Assembly: GCA_902761395.1 (NCBI GenBank)
Contig: CACWKJ010000034.1
Location: 1-15,806 of the forward strand
Source of the DNA: an uncultured Elusimicrobium sp.
GTDB lineage: Bacteria > Elusimicrobiota > Endomicrobiia > Endomicrobiales > Endomicrobiaceae
DNA length: 15,806 nt
Reading direction: 5' to 3'
Below are positions 1 through 6,981 of the stretch, piece after piece. Each line of letters begins with the position of its first letter. Position 1 is the stretch's first letter. Both the position numbers and the translations under genes were made by a program. The notes below the pieces were generated by a model that did no database searches, was not told where the DNA came from, and saw only the letters and a list, made by a program, of their open reading frames with translations.

Positions 1-2
1 CA

Positions 3-761
3 TTTATTCCGATACTTGTATCTGTAAGCACATTTTCAATTTTAAGTGCTTTATTTTCCGTAAAGTTGAACTTGTTTTCGTTGTTTTGTTTACCTTTAAT
101 TATAGGGTTATCGGTGGATTATGTTATTTTTATAGTGCACCAATACACAAAATCTAAAACATTGTACCCGTCTATGGCGGTAGTGGTGGCGGCATTGTCG
201 AGTTTGGCAGGATTCGGTTCACTCATATTTGCAAACCATACGGTATTGTTCTCAATGGGGTTTGCTTTAAGTGTCGGAATAATAGTTTCCGGTTTTGTAA
301 GTGTATATGTTATGCCTAACATCATAAAAAAAGTAACAAAAATTTTGCCGATATTTTTAACGGCTTTTCTCATAGGTTGTTCTTCCGTGCCGAAAACAAA
401 CAATGTTGATACCGAACAAAATATACAGGCAATAGAAACCCAATATTATCAAGGCGAAATGGATGATAAGCTGTTTTTTACTGCGGCAATAAATAAAATA
501 AGCGATAAAGAGTACAGGGTAATTACATTAAACGAGCTTGGGACAAAAATGTTGGATACCACACTTACTTGCGACACCGTAAACACACATTACAAAATAA
601 AATTTTTACCTAAAACAACAGCTGACAAGTTATCAAGATTTTATATCACTTTCCTGTTTCATAAAGAATATTTAATCGGTAGTATGCAAGACAACAAAAT
701 TTTATATAATAATGAAGATAAAACAATATCCTTTTGGAGCCAAAATGAACTCGGTAATTGA
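3..761 (+). CDS. MMPL/RND-type exporter C-terminus fused to a lipoprotein domain (5' end off window)
   Basis: The frame is open from the left edge, so the start is missing. The first ~100 visible residues are the C-terminal membrane block of an MMPL/RND exporter: several hydrophobic helices and the segment GLSVDYVIF, whose Asp matches the GxxxDY proton-relay helix of this superfamily. In aryl-polyene clusters such an exporter is thought to move the pigment lipid across the inner membrane. Where an exporter normally ends (around MPNIIKK) there is no stop. The frame runs on through a second hydrophobic stretch and lipobox (FLIGC) into a ~130-residue polar domain resembling the small DUF3261-like lipoproteins often found next to these exporters. 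Topology predicts that the last part lies in the periplasm. The gene overlaps the dehydratase start by 17 bases. Family placement rests on motifs and neighbourhood. Confidence 0.75.
   Translation, partial: FIPILVSVSTFSILSALFSVKLNLFSLFCLPLIIGLSVDYVIFIVHQYTKSKTLYPSMAVVVAALSSLAGFGSLIFANHTVLFSMGFALSVGIIVSGFVSVYVMPNIIKKVTKILPIFLTAFLIGCSSVPKTNNVDTEQNIQAIETQYYQGEMDDKLFFTAAINKISDKEYRVITLNELGTKMLDTTLTCDTVNTHYKIKFLPKTTADKLSRFYITFLFHKEYLIGSMQDNKILYNNEDKTISFWSQNELGN
312..761 (+). CDS. Possible independently started outer-membrane-type lipoprotein (internal, same frame)
   Basis: An in-frame ATG at 312 opens what would be a textbook lipoprotein precursor. It has a basic n-region (MPNIIKKVTK), a hydrophobic core (ILPIFLTAF) and a lipobox LIGC, followed by Ser-Ser, which in the enterobacterial Lol rule means outer-membrane sorting. 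The mature part is ~127 residues, beta-rich in appearance, and contains the segment YRVITLNELGTKML, reminiscent of DUF3261/LolB-like lipoproteins of aryl-polyene clusters (judged from memory of the family). No clear Shine-Dalgarno sequence precedes 312. It may therefore be made only as part of the exporter fusion, with or without signal peptidase II cleavage at the Cys, or start weakly by coupling. Confidence 0.45.
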   Translation: MPNIIKKVTKILPIFLTAFLIGCSSVPKTNNVDTEQNIQAIETQYYQGEMDDKLFFTAAINKISDKEYRVITLNELGTKMLDTTLTCDTVNTHYKIKFLPKTTADKLSRFYITFLFHKEYLIGSMQDNKILYNNEDKTISFWSQNELGN

Positions 762-1069
762 AGATATAGAAAGAATTTATAAACCTGCAGATAACGGTGC
801 AACATTTACTTTCCCGGAAGACTTTGTTGCTTTTAAAGGGCATTTTCCGCAACAACAGTTGTTGCCGGCAGTTGTACAGGTGGAACTTGCAATATTTGTT
901 TTATCCAAAGCGTTAAAAAAAGAAGTTAAATTGAAAACGGTAAAACGTATCTCCGATTTTCCCGAAAGAAACCGTAAACTTAACTTATGTTGATAAAGAA
1001 ACTTTTTACGATATATCTATAAAAAAAGATGAAAAAGTAATATCTAATTTTCAAATAATAGTGGAATAA
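745..1069 (+). pseudogene. ApeI-like hotdog 3-hydroxyacyl-ACP dehydratase, frameshifted
   Basis: The product would dehydrate 3-hydroxyacyl-ACP intermediates to build the conjugated polyene chain. ATG 745 is chosen because GGAG lies five bases upstream (736-739); an ATG at 712 has no such site. The hotdog core is clear: His33 in GHFP and Glu47 fall at the spacing of the FabZ catalytic His and acidic residue. The usual GxP after HFP is QQQ here, and the LPG glycine is Ala. At about 957-967 (around GATTTTCCCGAAA) the frame breaks and soon hits a stop at 991-993. The +1 frame continues the protein as PKETVNLTYVDKETFYDISI and ends IIVE-stop at 1067-1069, four bases before the next gene. One extra base, or a 3n+2 deletion, would explain it. 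The expected length of ~107 residues suits ApeI-type enzymes. Decay, sequencing error or recoding cannot be separated here. Confidence 0.8.
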
Positions 1070-1072
1070 ATT

Positions 1073-1537
1073 ATGCTGACAAAAGAATTTTTTAAAACAA
1101 AAGCCGGTGATCCCAAACCGTTAACCTGCGAAGTTAAAAGAAAAGTTCGTTTCGATGAACTTGATCCGTTAAATGTTATGTGGCACGGTAACTATGCAAG
1201 TTTTTTTGAAGATGCCAGAGTTGCAATGGGTATAAAATACGGTATCGGTTACACCGAGTTTGCCGACAGCGGTGTTATTATACCGATAAAAAGATTTTTT
1301 ATCGATTACATTGCACCGTTGGAATTTAATAAAGAGTACACCGTAAAAGCCATACTTCATTGGAACGAAGCACCGCGCCTTGATTTCGAGTACGAAATAT
1401 ATTCAAGCGATAACAAGTTGGTTACAAGAGCATACACAATTCAAATGATGACGGATAAAGACAAAAATCTTGTTTTGGTAAAACCGAAATTTTACGAAGA
1501 ATTCTGTAAGAAATGGCAACAAGGATTAATAAAATAA
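1073..1537 (+). CDS. 4-hydroxybenzoyl-CoA-thioesterase-family acyl thioesterase (ApeK-like)
   Basis: This 154-residue hotdog thioesterase hydrolyses acyl thioesters, probably releasing or editing chains held on the carrier protein. The family signature sits at residues 26-46: RFDELDPLNVMWHGNY then FFEDAR. Asp31 is in the position of the catalytic Asp of 4HBT enzymes and His38-Gly-Asn-Tyr is the usual follow-on. Length is normal for the family. It starts four bases after the frameshifted dehydratase stop, with GTGGAA just upstream as a weak ribosome site, so translation is probably coupled. Its place next to a dehydratase, glycosyltransferase and acyltransferase matches the ApeK position in aryl-polyene clusters. 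The exact substrate is inferred. Confidence 0.85.
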   Translation: MLTKEFFKTKAGDPKPLTCEVKRKVRFDELDPLNVMWHGNYASFFEDARVAMGIKYGIGYTEFADSGVIIPIKRFFIDYIAPLEFNKEYTVKAILHWNEAPRLDFEYEIYSSDNKLVTRAYTIQMMTDKDKNLVLVKPKFYEEFCKKWQQGLIK

Positions 1538-1539
1538 AT

Positions 1540-2694
1540 ATGTATAAACCCTTGGTAGCAGTTCCCTTATATAACCATTCAAAAACTTTACCGACGGTAA
1601 TAGACGATGTAAAAAAATATTTTGTTGATATTTTGGTTGTTGATGACGGCAGTACAGACAATTCAAAAGAAGTTTTGGCTGCCCTTAATGTAAACTGTAT
1701 CACTCACGAAAAAAATCAAGGTAAAGGACAAGCCATTTTAACAGCAGCAAAATATGCTAAAGAAAACGGTTTTACACACCTTTTAACTATAGACGCCGAC
1801 AACCAACATTATGCCGAAGACCTTTTTAAGTTAAGCAAAATTGCCGAACAAAACGATAAGTCGATAGTTATAGGTTACAGAAATTTTAATACTGAAAACG
1901 TGCCGGGCTCATCAAAGTTCGGCAGAGAATTTTCCGGTTTTTGGGCAAGAGTTCAAACAGGTAAAAAAGTCGGTGATATTCAAAGCGGGTTAAGGGTTTA
2001 TCCGTTAATAATATTCGATTATTTAAAGTTTCACGATAAAAGGTACTCTTTCGAAGTGGAAGTTATTATAAAGTCCATATGGGCGGGTTTTGATGTAAAA
2101 GAAGCCGATGTAAAAGTAAAGTACCATAAAGGCAGGGAAAGAGTCAGCCATTTTAAAAAGTTCCAGGATAATTTAAGATTATCGATTTTAAATACCAAGT
2201 TAACCGTAAGAGCAATGATACCGTACCCGCACAAAAAATATATAGTTAACAAAGATAATCAGGTTGTATCGTTGAATCCGTTTAAAGTTGTAAAAGCGGA
2301 ACTTAAAAAAAATAAAAGTCCGTACAATCTTGCCGTAAGTACAGTGTGGGCGGTGTTTTGGGGAAGTATCGCTTTACCGGGAATAAGAACAATGATATTG
2401 TTATTCGGTATGGGATACTTCAATTTGAACAGAGCAATATGTTTAAGTTTGGATAAACTTGCTATGCCGCCGTTTATTCCGGCAATAGCAATAGAAGTCG
2501 GCTTTTTTATCAGGCACGGGAAATGGTTAACTGAATTTAATTTAACTACTTTGGGATATCAGGCTCCGCAACGAATTTGGGAATGGATATTGGGGTCGCT
2601 TGTGGTAGCACCTGTATTTGCGGTGTTGGTGGGAATAATAGTTTTTTTTATAGGTAAAATTGTCAGGAGGGGTTTAATTTTAAGTGGCAGATAA
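1540..2694 (+). CDS. Family 2 glycosyltransferase with DUF2062-like membrane tail
   Basis: A 384-residue protein in two parts. Residues 1-230 are a GT2 catalytic domain: start MYKPLVAVPLYNH, nucleotide-binding VVDDGSTDNS at 33-42, and the metal-binding Asp85-Ala-Asp87 in LLTIDADNQH. Residues ~245-375 look like DUF2062: an SPYNLA segment, a small-residue membrane helix, an asparagine/proline-rich helix pair, then a final hydrophobic helix. The enzyme should sit on the inner membrane and add a sugar to a lipid or polyprenol-linked acceptor. An ATG at 1513 would add nine residues, but 1540 gives the standard GT2 N-terminus, so I prefer it. In many aryl-polyene clusters this domain is fused to the acyltransferase that follows; here they are separate, overlapping genes. 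The sugar and acceptor are unknown. Confidence 0.85.
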   Translation: MYKPLVAVPLYNHSKTLPTVIDDVKKYFVDILVVDDGSTDNSKEVLAALNVNCITHEKNQGKGQAILTAAKYAKENGFTHLLTIDADNQHYAEDLFKLSKIAEQNDKSIVIGYRNFNTENVPGSSKFGREFSGFWARVQTGKKVGDIQSGLRVYPLIIFDYLKFHDKRYSFEVEVIIKSIWAGFDVKEADVKVKYHKGRERVSHFKKFQDNLRLSILNTKLTVRAMIPYPHKKYIVNKDNQVVSLNPFKVVKAELKKNKSPYNLAVSTVWAVFWGSIALPGIRTMILLFGMGYFNLNRAICLSLDKLAMPPFIPAIAIEVGFFIRHGKWLTEFNLTTLGYQAPQRIWEWILGSLVVAPVFAVLVGIIVFFIGKIVRRGLILSGR

Positions 2695-3595
2695 TTGGAC
2701 CGGAGCAAGTGTTGCTTCTTCTTTCAAACATAAAATATTTTATTTTTTAATAAAAACAGGCGGCAGGTACTGTGCTTATTTGTTACTCTATTTCGTTGTT
2801 GCTTCTTATGCGATAGTTCCGAAATTCAGAAGAAAAGCATATCCCTACATAGAAAAACGGTTCGGAAAACCGAACTTTTTCTCAAAGTTTTGGCATTGTT
2901 ATAAACTGTTTTTATCGTTCGGTAAAACGTTGGTGGATAAAGCGGTGTTCGGTATTTTAGGCAAAATAGAAATTTTGTCATCGCAACAAGACAGAGATTT
3001 GTGTACCGACTTATACAACCAAGGAAAAGGCCTTATATTTATAACGGCGCATTGCGGTGCCTGGCAAAGTGCAATGGCGGCATTTGATTTTATAAAAGCA
3101 GACAAGTATGTTTTATATAAAAGAGTTAAAGAAGATGTGGATAAACAAGTTTACGAACACGGAAACAGAAAACAAAACATAAAGTTTATAGATCCTACAG
3201 GTCCTTACGGGGGAACCGTGGAAATGTTGTCCGTATTACAAAAAAAATCCATAGTTTGTGTTATGGGTGACAGAACATTCGGTTCACAAAAAAACGAAAT
3301 ACCGGTAAACTTTTTAGGACACACTATAAATGTTCCCGGAACAATATACAGAATCGCTTCAATTACACAAACACCGATAGTTATAGTTTTTTTTCCTACA
3401 AAAAGTGACGGAAAATTTGATTCAATGATTTTAGATAATTTTGTTGTTGAAGATAAAGGTGCAAAAATAACAAATTATAAAGAGTATGCCGAAAAGTTTG
3501 TTAATGCATTGGAAACGTTCACTAAACAGTACCCGTACCAATTTTTTAATATGTATGATATGTGGGAAGGGAACGACAAAAAGACAGAAGATTAG
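2684..3595 (+). CDS. LpxL/HtrB-like lysophospholipid acyltransferase
   Basis: A 303-residue membrane-associated acyltransferase. It has an N-terminal hydrophobic anchor (residues ~25-46), the active-site block ITAHCGAWQ (His123), the substrate block VMGDRTFG and then FLGHTINVPGTIYRIA, all in LpxL/HtrB order. It probably transfers the polyene or a fatty acyl chain onto the glycosylated lipid made by the preceding enzyme. The usual H-x4-D/E pair reads H-x4-Q (Gln128) here. The start is GTG 2684: a stop codon lies directly before it in this frame, and AGGAGG lies 13 bases upstream (2665-2670). It overlaps the glycosyltransferase by 11 bases. The stop codon sits inside an 8-bp tandem repeat. Family confidence is high, acyl donor unknown. 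Confidence 0.85.
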   Translation: MADNWTGASVASSFKHKIFYFLIKTGGRYCAYLLLYFVVASYAIVPKFRRKAYPYIEKRFGKPNFFSKFWHCYKLFLSFGKTLVDKAVFGILGKIEILSSQQDRDLCTDLYNQGKGLIFITAHCGAWQSAMAAFDFIKADKYVLYKRVKEDVDKQVYEHGNRKQNIKFIDPTGPYGGTVEMLSVLQKKSIVCVMGDRTFGSQKNEIPVNFLGHTINVPGTIYRIASITQTPIVIVFFPTKSDGKFDSMILDNFVVEDKGAKITNYKEYAEKFVNALETFTKQYPYQFFNMYDMWEGNDKKTED

Positions 3596-3622
3596 AAGAT
3601 TGGAAGATTAGAAGATTGGAAG
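3587..3622 (+). repeat. Tandem repeat of 8-bp unit GAAGATTA/GAAGATTG
   Basis: Four 8-bp units alternate GAAGATTA and GAAGATTG, so a 16-bp unit occurs twice exactly, followed by a partial GAAG. The first unit contains the acyltransferase stop codon (TAG at 3593-3595). Slippage here would alter the last residues or the stop of that protein. Confidence 0.9.
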
Positions 3623-3649
3623 CAAACAGGAATTTTTATTTTTTTATAG

Positions 3650-3670
3650 ATTCTGAATCAAGTTCAAAAT
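3650..3670 (+). repeat. Short palindromic intergenic repeat
   Basis: ATTCTGAA and TTCAAAAT flank TCAAG and form a short hairpin with one G-T pair. It resembles the degenerate 'ATTC-CGGATCAAGTCCG-GAATGAC'-like palindromes scattered between genes in many Gram-negative genomes. Only one copy is in the window, so repeat status rests on that memory. Confidence 0.45.
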
Positions 3671-3687
3671 GACAACAAAAAACGGGT

Positions 3688-3703
3688 TATAATTTTGTAT
3701 AAT
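3688..3703 (+). promoter_or_regulatory. Possible promoter -10 region for the ACP-ketosynthase operon
   Basis: Two overlapping candidates, TATAAT at 3688-3693 and TATAAT at 3698-3703 within TTTTGTATAAT, lie 42-57 bases upstream of the ACP start in the only sizeable gap of the cluster. No good -35 box is at 16-18 bases for either one. The same TTTTGTATAAT string recurs before the EamA gene at 9246-9256. Confidence 0.4.
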
Positions 3704-3744
3704 TTAGGTTAAAGAAACATACAATAAACAGGAGAATAATATCA

Positions 3745-4002
3745 ATGATTCCAACTTCACTTGAAGATGTAAAAAAAGTATTGAAACAAAACTTAGAATT
3801 GGAAGGAATAGATATCGACAGCACTACAGGTGACACTCCTCTTTTTGAAGGGTTAGGATTAGACAGTTTGGATGCCATAGAACTTATTGTGGTTTTAAAA
3901 AAGAATTACGATATTTCCATTGAAGATATGAAACAAGGTAAAGAAGTTTTTCAAACATTTGAAACTTTAAGAAAACATATTGAAGAAAACAGAAAAAAAT
4001 AA
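3745..4002 (+). CDS. Acyl carrier protein
   Basis: An 85-residue carrier protein that tethers the growing chain on a phosphopantetheine arm. The attachment site is Ser41 in LGLDSLDAIEL, preceded by PLFEG as in ACPs of type II polyketide/aryl-polyene systems. It is acidic with helix-rich composition and normal length. AGGAG at 3730-3734 sits ten bases before the ATG. The stop and the ketosynthase ATG share a base (TAATG at 4000-4004), so the two are translationally coupled and probably made in matched amounts. It is the first gene after the repeat-bearing gap and may begin its own operon. Most clusters of this type have two ACP genes; only one is visible. Confidence 0.93.
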   Translation: MIPTSLEDVKKVLKQNLELEGIDIDSTTGDTPLFEGLGLDSLDAIELIVVLKKNYDISIEDMKQGKEVFQTFETLRKHIEENRKK

Positions 4003-5183
4003 TGAAAACGATAATAAGTTCAATGTCTTGTGTGTGCAGTTTAGGCACAACATTGGAAGAAATATCCGACAATATTTATAATAAAGTAAGTGTACCGACA
4101 CATATTACAACCAGATTCGAAAGTTCATATAAAAACGATTATCCCGTTTATCTTGTACCGGAAAAACTTTTATCCCAGAAAAAAGAAGACGAATCTTACG
4201 GTTTTTTGTTTGTAAGAACTTGTGTGGAACAAGCATTACAGCAAGCCAAACTGTCAAAACAGGATTTACAAAAGTACAGAGTAGGTATCATATTAGGAAC
4301 ATCCGTAAATGCCTCTTTCAACTGTTTTGATTTTTATAAACAATACAAAAAAAATGAAGTATCATCATATTGGGATTTAGTGGATTATTTCAGTTATTCG
4401 CTCAGTGAAAGATTACAAAAATATTTATCAATTTCAGGCCTTCATGCCACAATAACAACGGCATGTGCATCTTCCACCGATGCAATAGGTATCGCAGGCC
4501 AGTGGATACAACAAGACTTGTGCGATATTGTAATTTGCGGCGGTACGGACGAACTTAATATTATTCCGTATACCGGTTTTATAAAGTTGTTAATAGCAGG
4601 CAAAAATCCGTGCAGTCCGTTTTCCAAAAACAGGGGCGGAATAAATATCGGTGAAGGTTGCGGAATACTTATTTTGGAAAAAGAAGAAATTTTTAAACAA
4701 AGAAATATGGAACCTGCAGGTTATGTTTTGGGGTACGGTAACTGTTGCGACGGGTACCATCCCACAACACCCGCACCGGACGGTATCGGTTTAAAAAATG
4801 CCGTAATGCATGCAATGAAAGATGCCGGTATAAAAAAGGAAAATATAGCATTTATAAATGCGCACGGTACGGGAACACATGATAACGATTTAACCGAATC
4901 GAAAGTGTTTAACGAACTGTTAAAAGATGTTCCGGTAATGGCATCTAAAAGTCATACTGGACACACGTTGGGTGCTGCAGGTGCAATAGAAGCGGTACTG
5001 AGTTTAATTGCATTAAACAAAAAAGAAATTCCTAAAGCTTCAAACTTTAAAGAGTTTGATGAAGAAATAAATTTTGTGCCGGTACTTGAAAATACTAAAA
5101 CTGAAAAACATGTTGCATTATCCGACTCGCTTGCTTTCGGTGGTGTTAACAGCGTTATTATTTTAGGTGATAAAAATGCTTAA
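4002..5183 (+). CDS. Beta-ketoacyl-ACP synthase (KAS II/FabF-type, polyene elongation)
   Basis: A complete 393-residue condensing enzyme. The catalytic triad is intact: Cys155 in TTACASSTDAIG, His288 in NAHGTGTHDND and His318 in KSHTGHTLGAAG, followed by the C-terminal FGGVNS loop. It catalyses decarboxylative condensation of malonyl-ACP with the starter or growing chain. It is directly coupled to the ACP before it and overlaps by eight bases the next gene, whose N-terminal half is a ketosynthase fold without the active Cys. That arrangement suggests an active/inactive heterodimer like ApeO-ApeC or KS-CLF of type II polyketide synthases. The starter unit is inferred from the adjacent ligase domain. 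Confidence 0.93.
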   Translation: MKTIISSMSCVCSLGTTLEEISDNIYNKVSVPTHITTRFESSYKNDYPVYLVPEKLLSQKKEDESYGFLFVRTCVEQALQQAKLSKQDLQKYRVGIILGTSVNASFNCFDFYKQYKKNEVSSYWDLVDYFSYSLSERLQKYLSISGLHATITTACASSTDAIGIAGQWIQQDLCDIVICGGTDELNIIPYTGFIKLLIAGKNPCSPFSKNRGGINIGEGCGILILEKEEIFKQRNMEPAGYVLGYGNCCDGYHPTTPAPDGIGLKNAVMHAMKDAGIKKENIAFINAHGTGTHDNDLTESKVFNELLKDVPVMASKSHTGHTLGAAGAIEAVLSLIALNKKEIPKASNFKEFDEEINFVPVLENTKTEKHVALSDSLAFGGVNSVIILGDKNA

Positions 5184-6978
5184 AAATGTATCTGTAATTT
5201 CAACATATAATACGGACAACATTGCAGGCTTGGAAAAAGATTTCGAACTGAAAAAAATCAGAAGAATGGACTTTTTTTCCAAACTTGCACTCAAATCCGC
5301 CGTTAACTGTTTAAAAATTGCGGATATAAGGTTGGAAGAAAATAAAAATATAGGATTAATTATTGCTACAGGGTACGGGCCCGTAAAAAAGACCTGCGAC
5401 TTTATGGACTCTATTATAGATTTCGGTGACGAATGTGCAAGCCCGAACGCTTTTTCATCTTCCGTTCATAACAGCGCATTAACAACAATATCCATTTTGT
5501 TAAACATAAAAGGTCCGTCACTTACGGTCAGCAACTTGGATTCATCTTTTCAAAGTGCGTTGGCGATAGCGCAAACTTGGTTGTCGTGCGGTATGGCAGA
5601 CAAAGTTTTGGTAGGTGCGGTAGACGAAATCCATACCGTTGCACAAAGTATAATTGAAAATAATGTTGAAGTGTTTAAAGATTTTAACAACAAAAATGCG
5701 GGGTTCGGCAGTGCATTTTTTCTGCTGGAAAAATCCGATAACGATATAGATGTTAATTTGGAAAACAAAGCAGACAGCAAATTTTATCCGTCCTGCTTGG
5801 CAATGGAACTGTCCAAAAAGTATTCGCTTATTTTGGATAAACAGGATATAGAAACCATCTGTTGCGATTTCATTAAAACGGAACTGTCCAAAAAATATAA
5901 AAATGTTTTAAACGTTTTTGAAAATGATGGTATTTCAAACATCTTTACCGATGTTGATGATACCACGCAACAAGAGATATTAAAAACACTGTCATCGATA
6001 TTTTCCAAAGAAACGGTAACCGTAAACAAAAATTTTATTGTGGACGAAATATTTAACTTGTTCAAGAAGAACAAATTTATAAACTTTTTAACTTCCGGTT
6101 CTACGGGAATATCCAAACAATGTAAACATTCACAGGATAACATAAAAGAAGAAGTAAGTGCTGTGTTACCGTTATTTAAAGATATTAAAAGAATAGTTTG
6201 TTTGGTACCGTCGTTCCATTCTTACGGGTTTATTTTCGGGTTACAGCTTTCAAAAAGATTAAATGTTGAACTTATAAAAATGCCGCCTATACCTACAACG
6301 GACTGGAACAATGTTTTGCAGGATAACGATTTGTTTGTAACGTTCCCTATGTTCTTAAATCAGTTGGTAAAGTTGGAATATAAGTTCACTAAAAAGGTAA
6401 CTGTACTTACATCTACGGCACCATGTCCGAAAGAAACTATGGACGGCCTTTACGATAACGGAGTTAACACGTTAATAGAAATTTACGGAGCATCCGAAGC
6501 CGGTGCCATCGGGTACAGGAACAAGTCAACCGAAGGTTTTAAACTGTTACCGTGTTGGGAACCGAAACTTAATAACAATACAATGATTTCGATTAAAAGA
6601 AAAAACAGTGATATGGAAATAGAGTTACCGGACAATGTTGAACTGTTCGAAGATAACAGGTTCAAACCGGTAAGCAGAAAAGATAATGCCGTTCAGGTTG
6701 CCGGAATAAATGTGTATCCCAACAAAGTTAAAGATATATTAAAGGCATTTGATAATGTTAAAGAGGTTGCTGTAAGACTTGCAAGACAAGATGAAGGAAA
6801 CTTCTTAAAAGCGTTTATAGTTTTGAAAGACAGCAATACAGATAAAGAACAGTTTATGAAAAATTTGAAAATGTACATGAAACAAAATTTAACGGCACAC
6901 GAAACACCGAAAAAAATAACGTTGGGAACAGAACTTCCGAAAACACAGTTCGGAAAAATGAAAGATTGGCAGGAGTGA
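5176..6978 (+). CDS. Fusion: chain-length-factor-like ketosynthase domain + aryl/acyl-AMP ligase
   Basis: A 600-residue two-domain protein. Residues 1-~190 are the N-terminal half of a ketosynthase fold (Ketoacyl-synt_2/ApeC type), ending in LVGAVDE and AGFGSAFFLLEK. The catalytic Cys position reads TVSNLDSS, giving Asp122, so it cannot condense and is best read as a chain-length-factor partner. Residues ~290-600 are an ANL-type adenylating domain: P-loop LTSGSTGISK (K314), IPSFHSYG-like His region, IEIYGASEAG, SRKDNAVQVAGINVYP, and the terminal LPKTQFGK (catalytic Lys594). It should activate an aryl or acyl acid (4-hydroxybenzoate in known aryl-polyene systems) for loading on the ACP. ATG 5176 has AGGTGA five bases upstream; a GTG at 5167 lacks one. 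These domains are separate genes (ApeC, ApeH) in the clusters I know. Confidence 0.85.
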   Translation: MLKNVSVISTYNTDNIAGLEKDFELKKIRRMDFFSKLALKSAVNCLKIADIRLEENKNIGLIIATGYGPVKKTCDFMDSIIDFGDECASPNAFSSSVHNSALTTISILLNIKGPSLTVSNLDSSFQSALAIAQTWLSCGMADKVLVGAVDEIHTVAQSIIENNVEVFKDFNNKNAGFGSAFFLLEKSDNDIDVNLENKADSKFYPSCLAMELSKKYSLILDKQDIETICCDFIKTELSKKYKNVLNVFENDGISNIFTDVDDTTQQEILKTLSSIFSKETVTVNKNFIVDEIFNLFKKNKFINFLTSGSTGISKQCKHSQDNIKEEVSAVLPLFKDIKRIVCLVPSFHSYGFIFGLQLSKRLNVELIKMPPIPTTDWNNVLQDNDLFVTFPMFLNQLVKLEYKFTKKVTVLTSTAPCPKETMDGLYDNGVNTLIEIYGASEAGAIGYRNKSTEGFKLLPCWEPKLNNNTMISIKRKNSDMEIELPDNVELFEDNRFKPVSRKDNAVQVAGINVYPNKVKDILKAFDNVKEVAVRLARQDEGNFLKAFIVLKDSNTDKEQFMKNLKMYMKQNLTAHETPKKITLGTELPKTQFGKMKDWQE

Positions 6979-6981
6979 TAT

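Noticed and set aside
3587..3622. Short regular repeats that might be a CRISPR remnant
   Set aside because: Units are contiguous with no spacers and only 8 bp long; no cas gene in the window.
5784..6143. Minus-strand open frame opposite the ligase fusion
   Set aside because: Low-complexity Ser/Phe/Leu composition typical of antisense translation of A/T-rich genes; the sense gene is clear.
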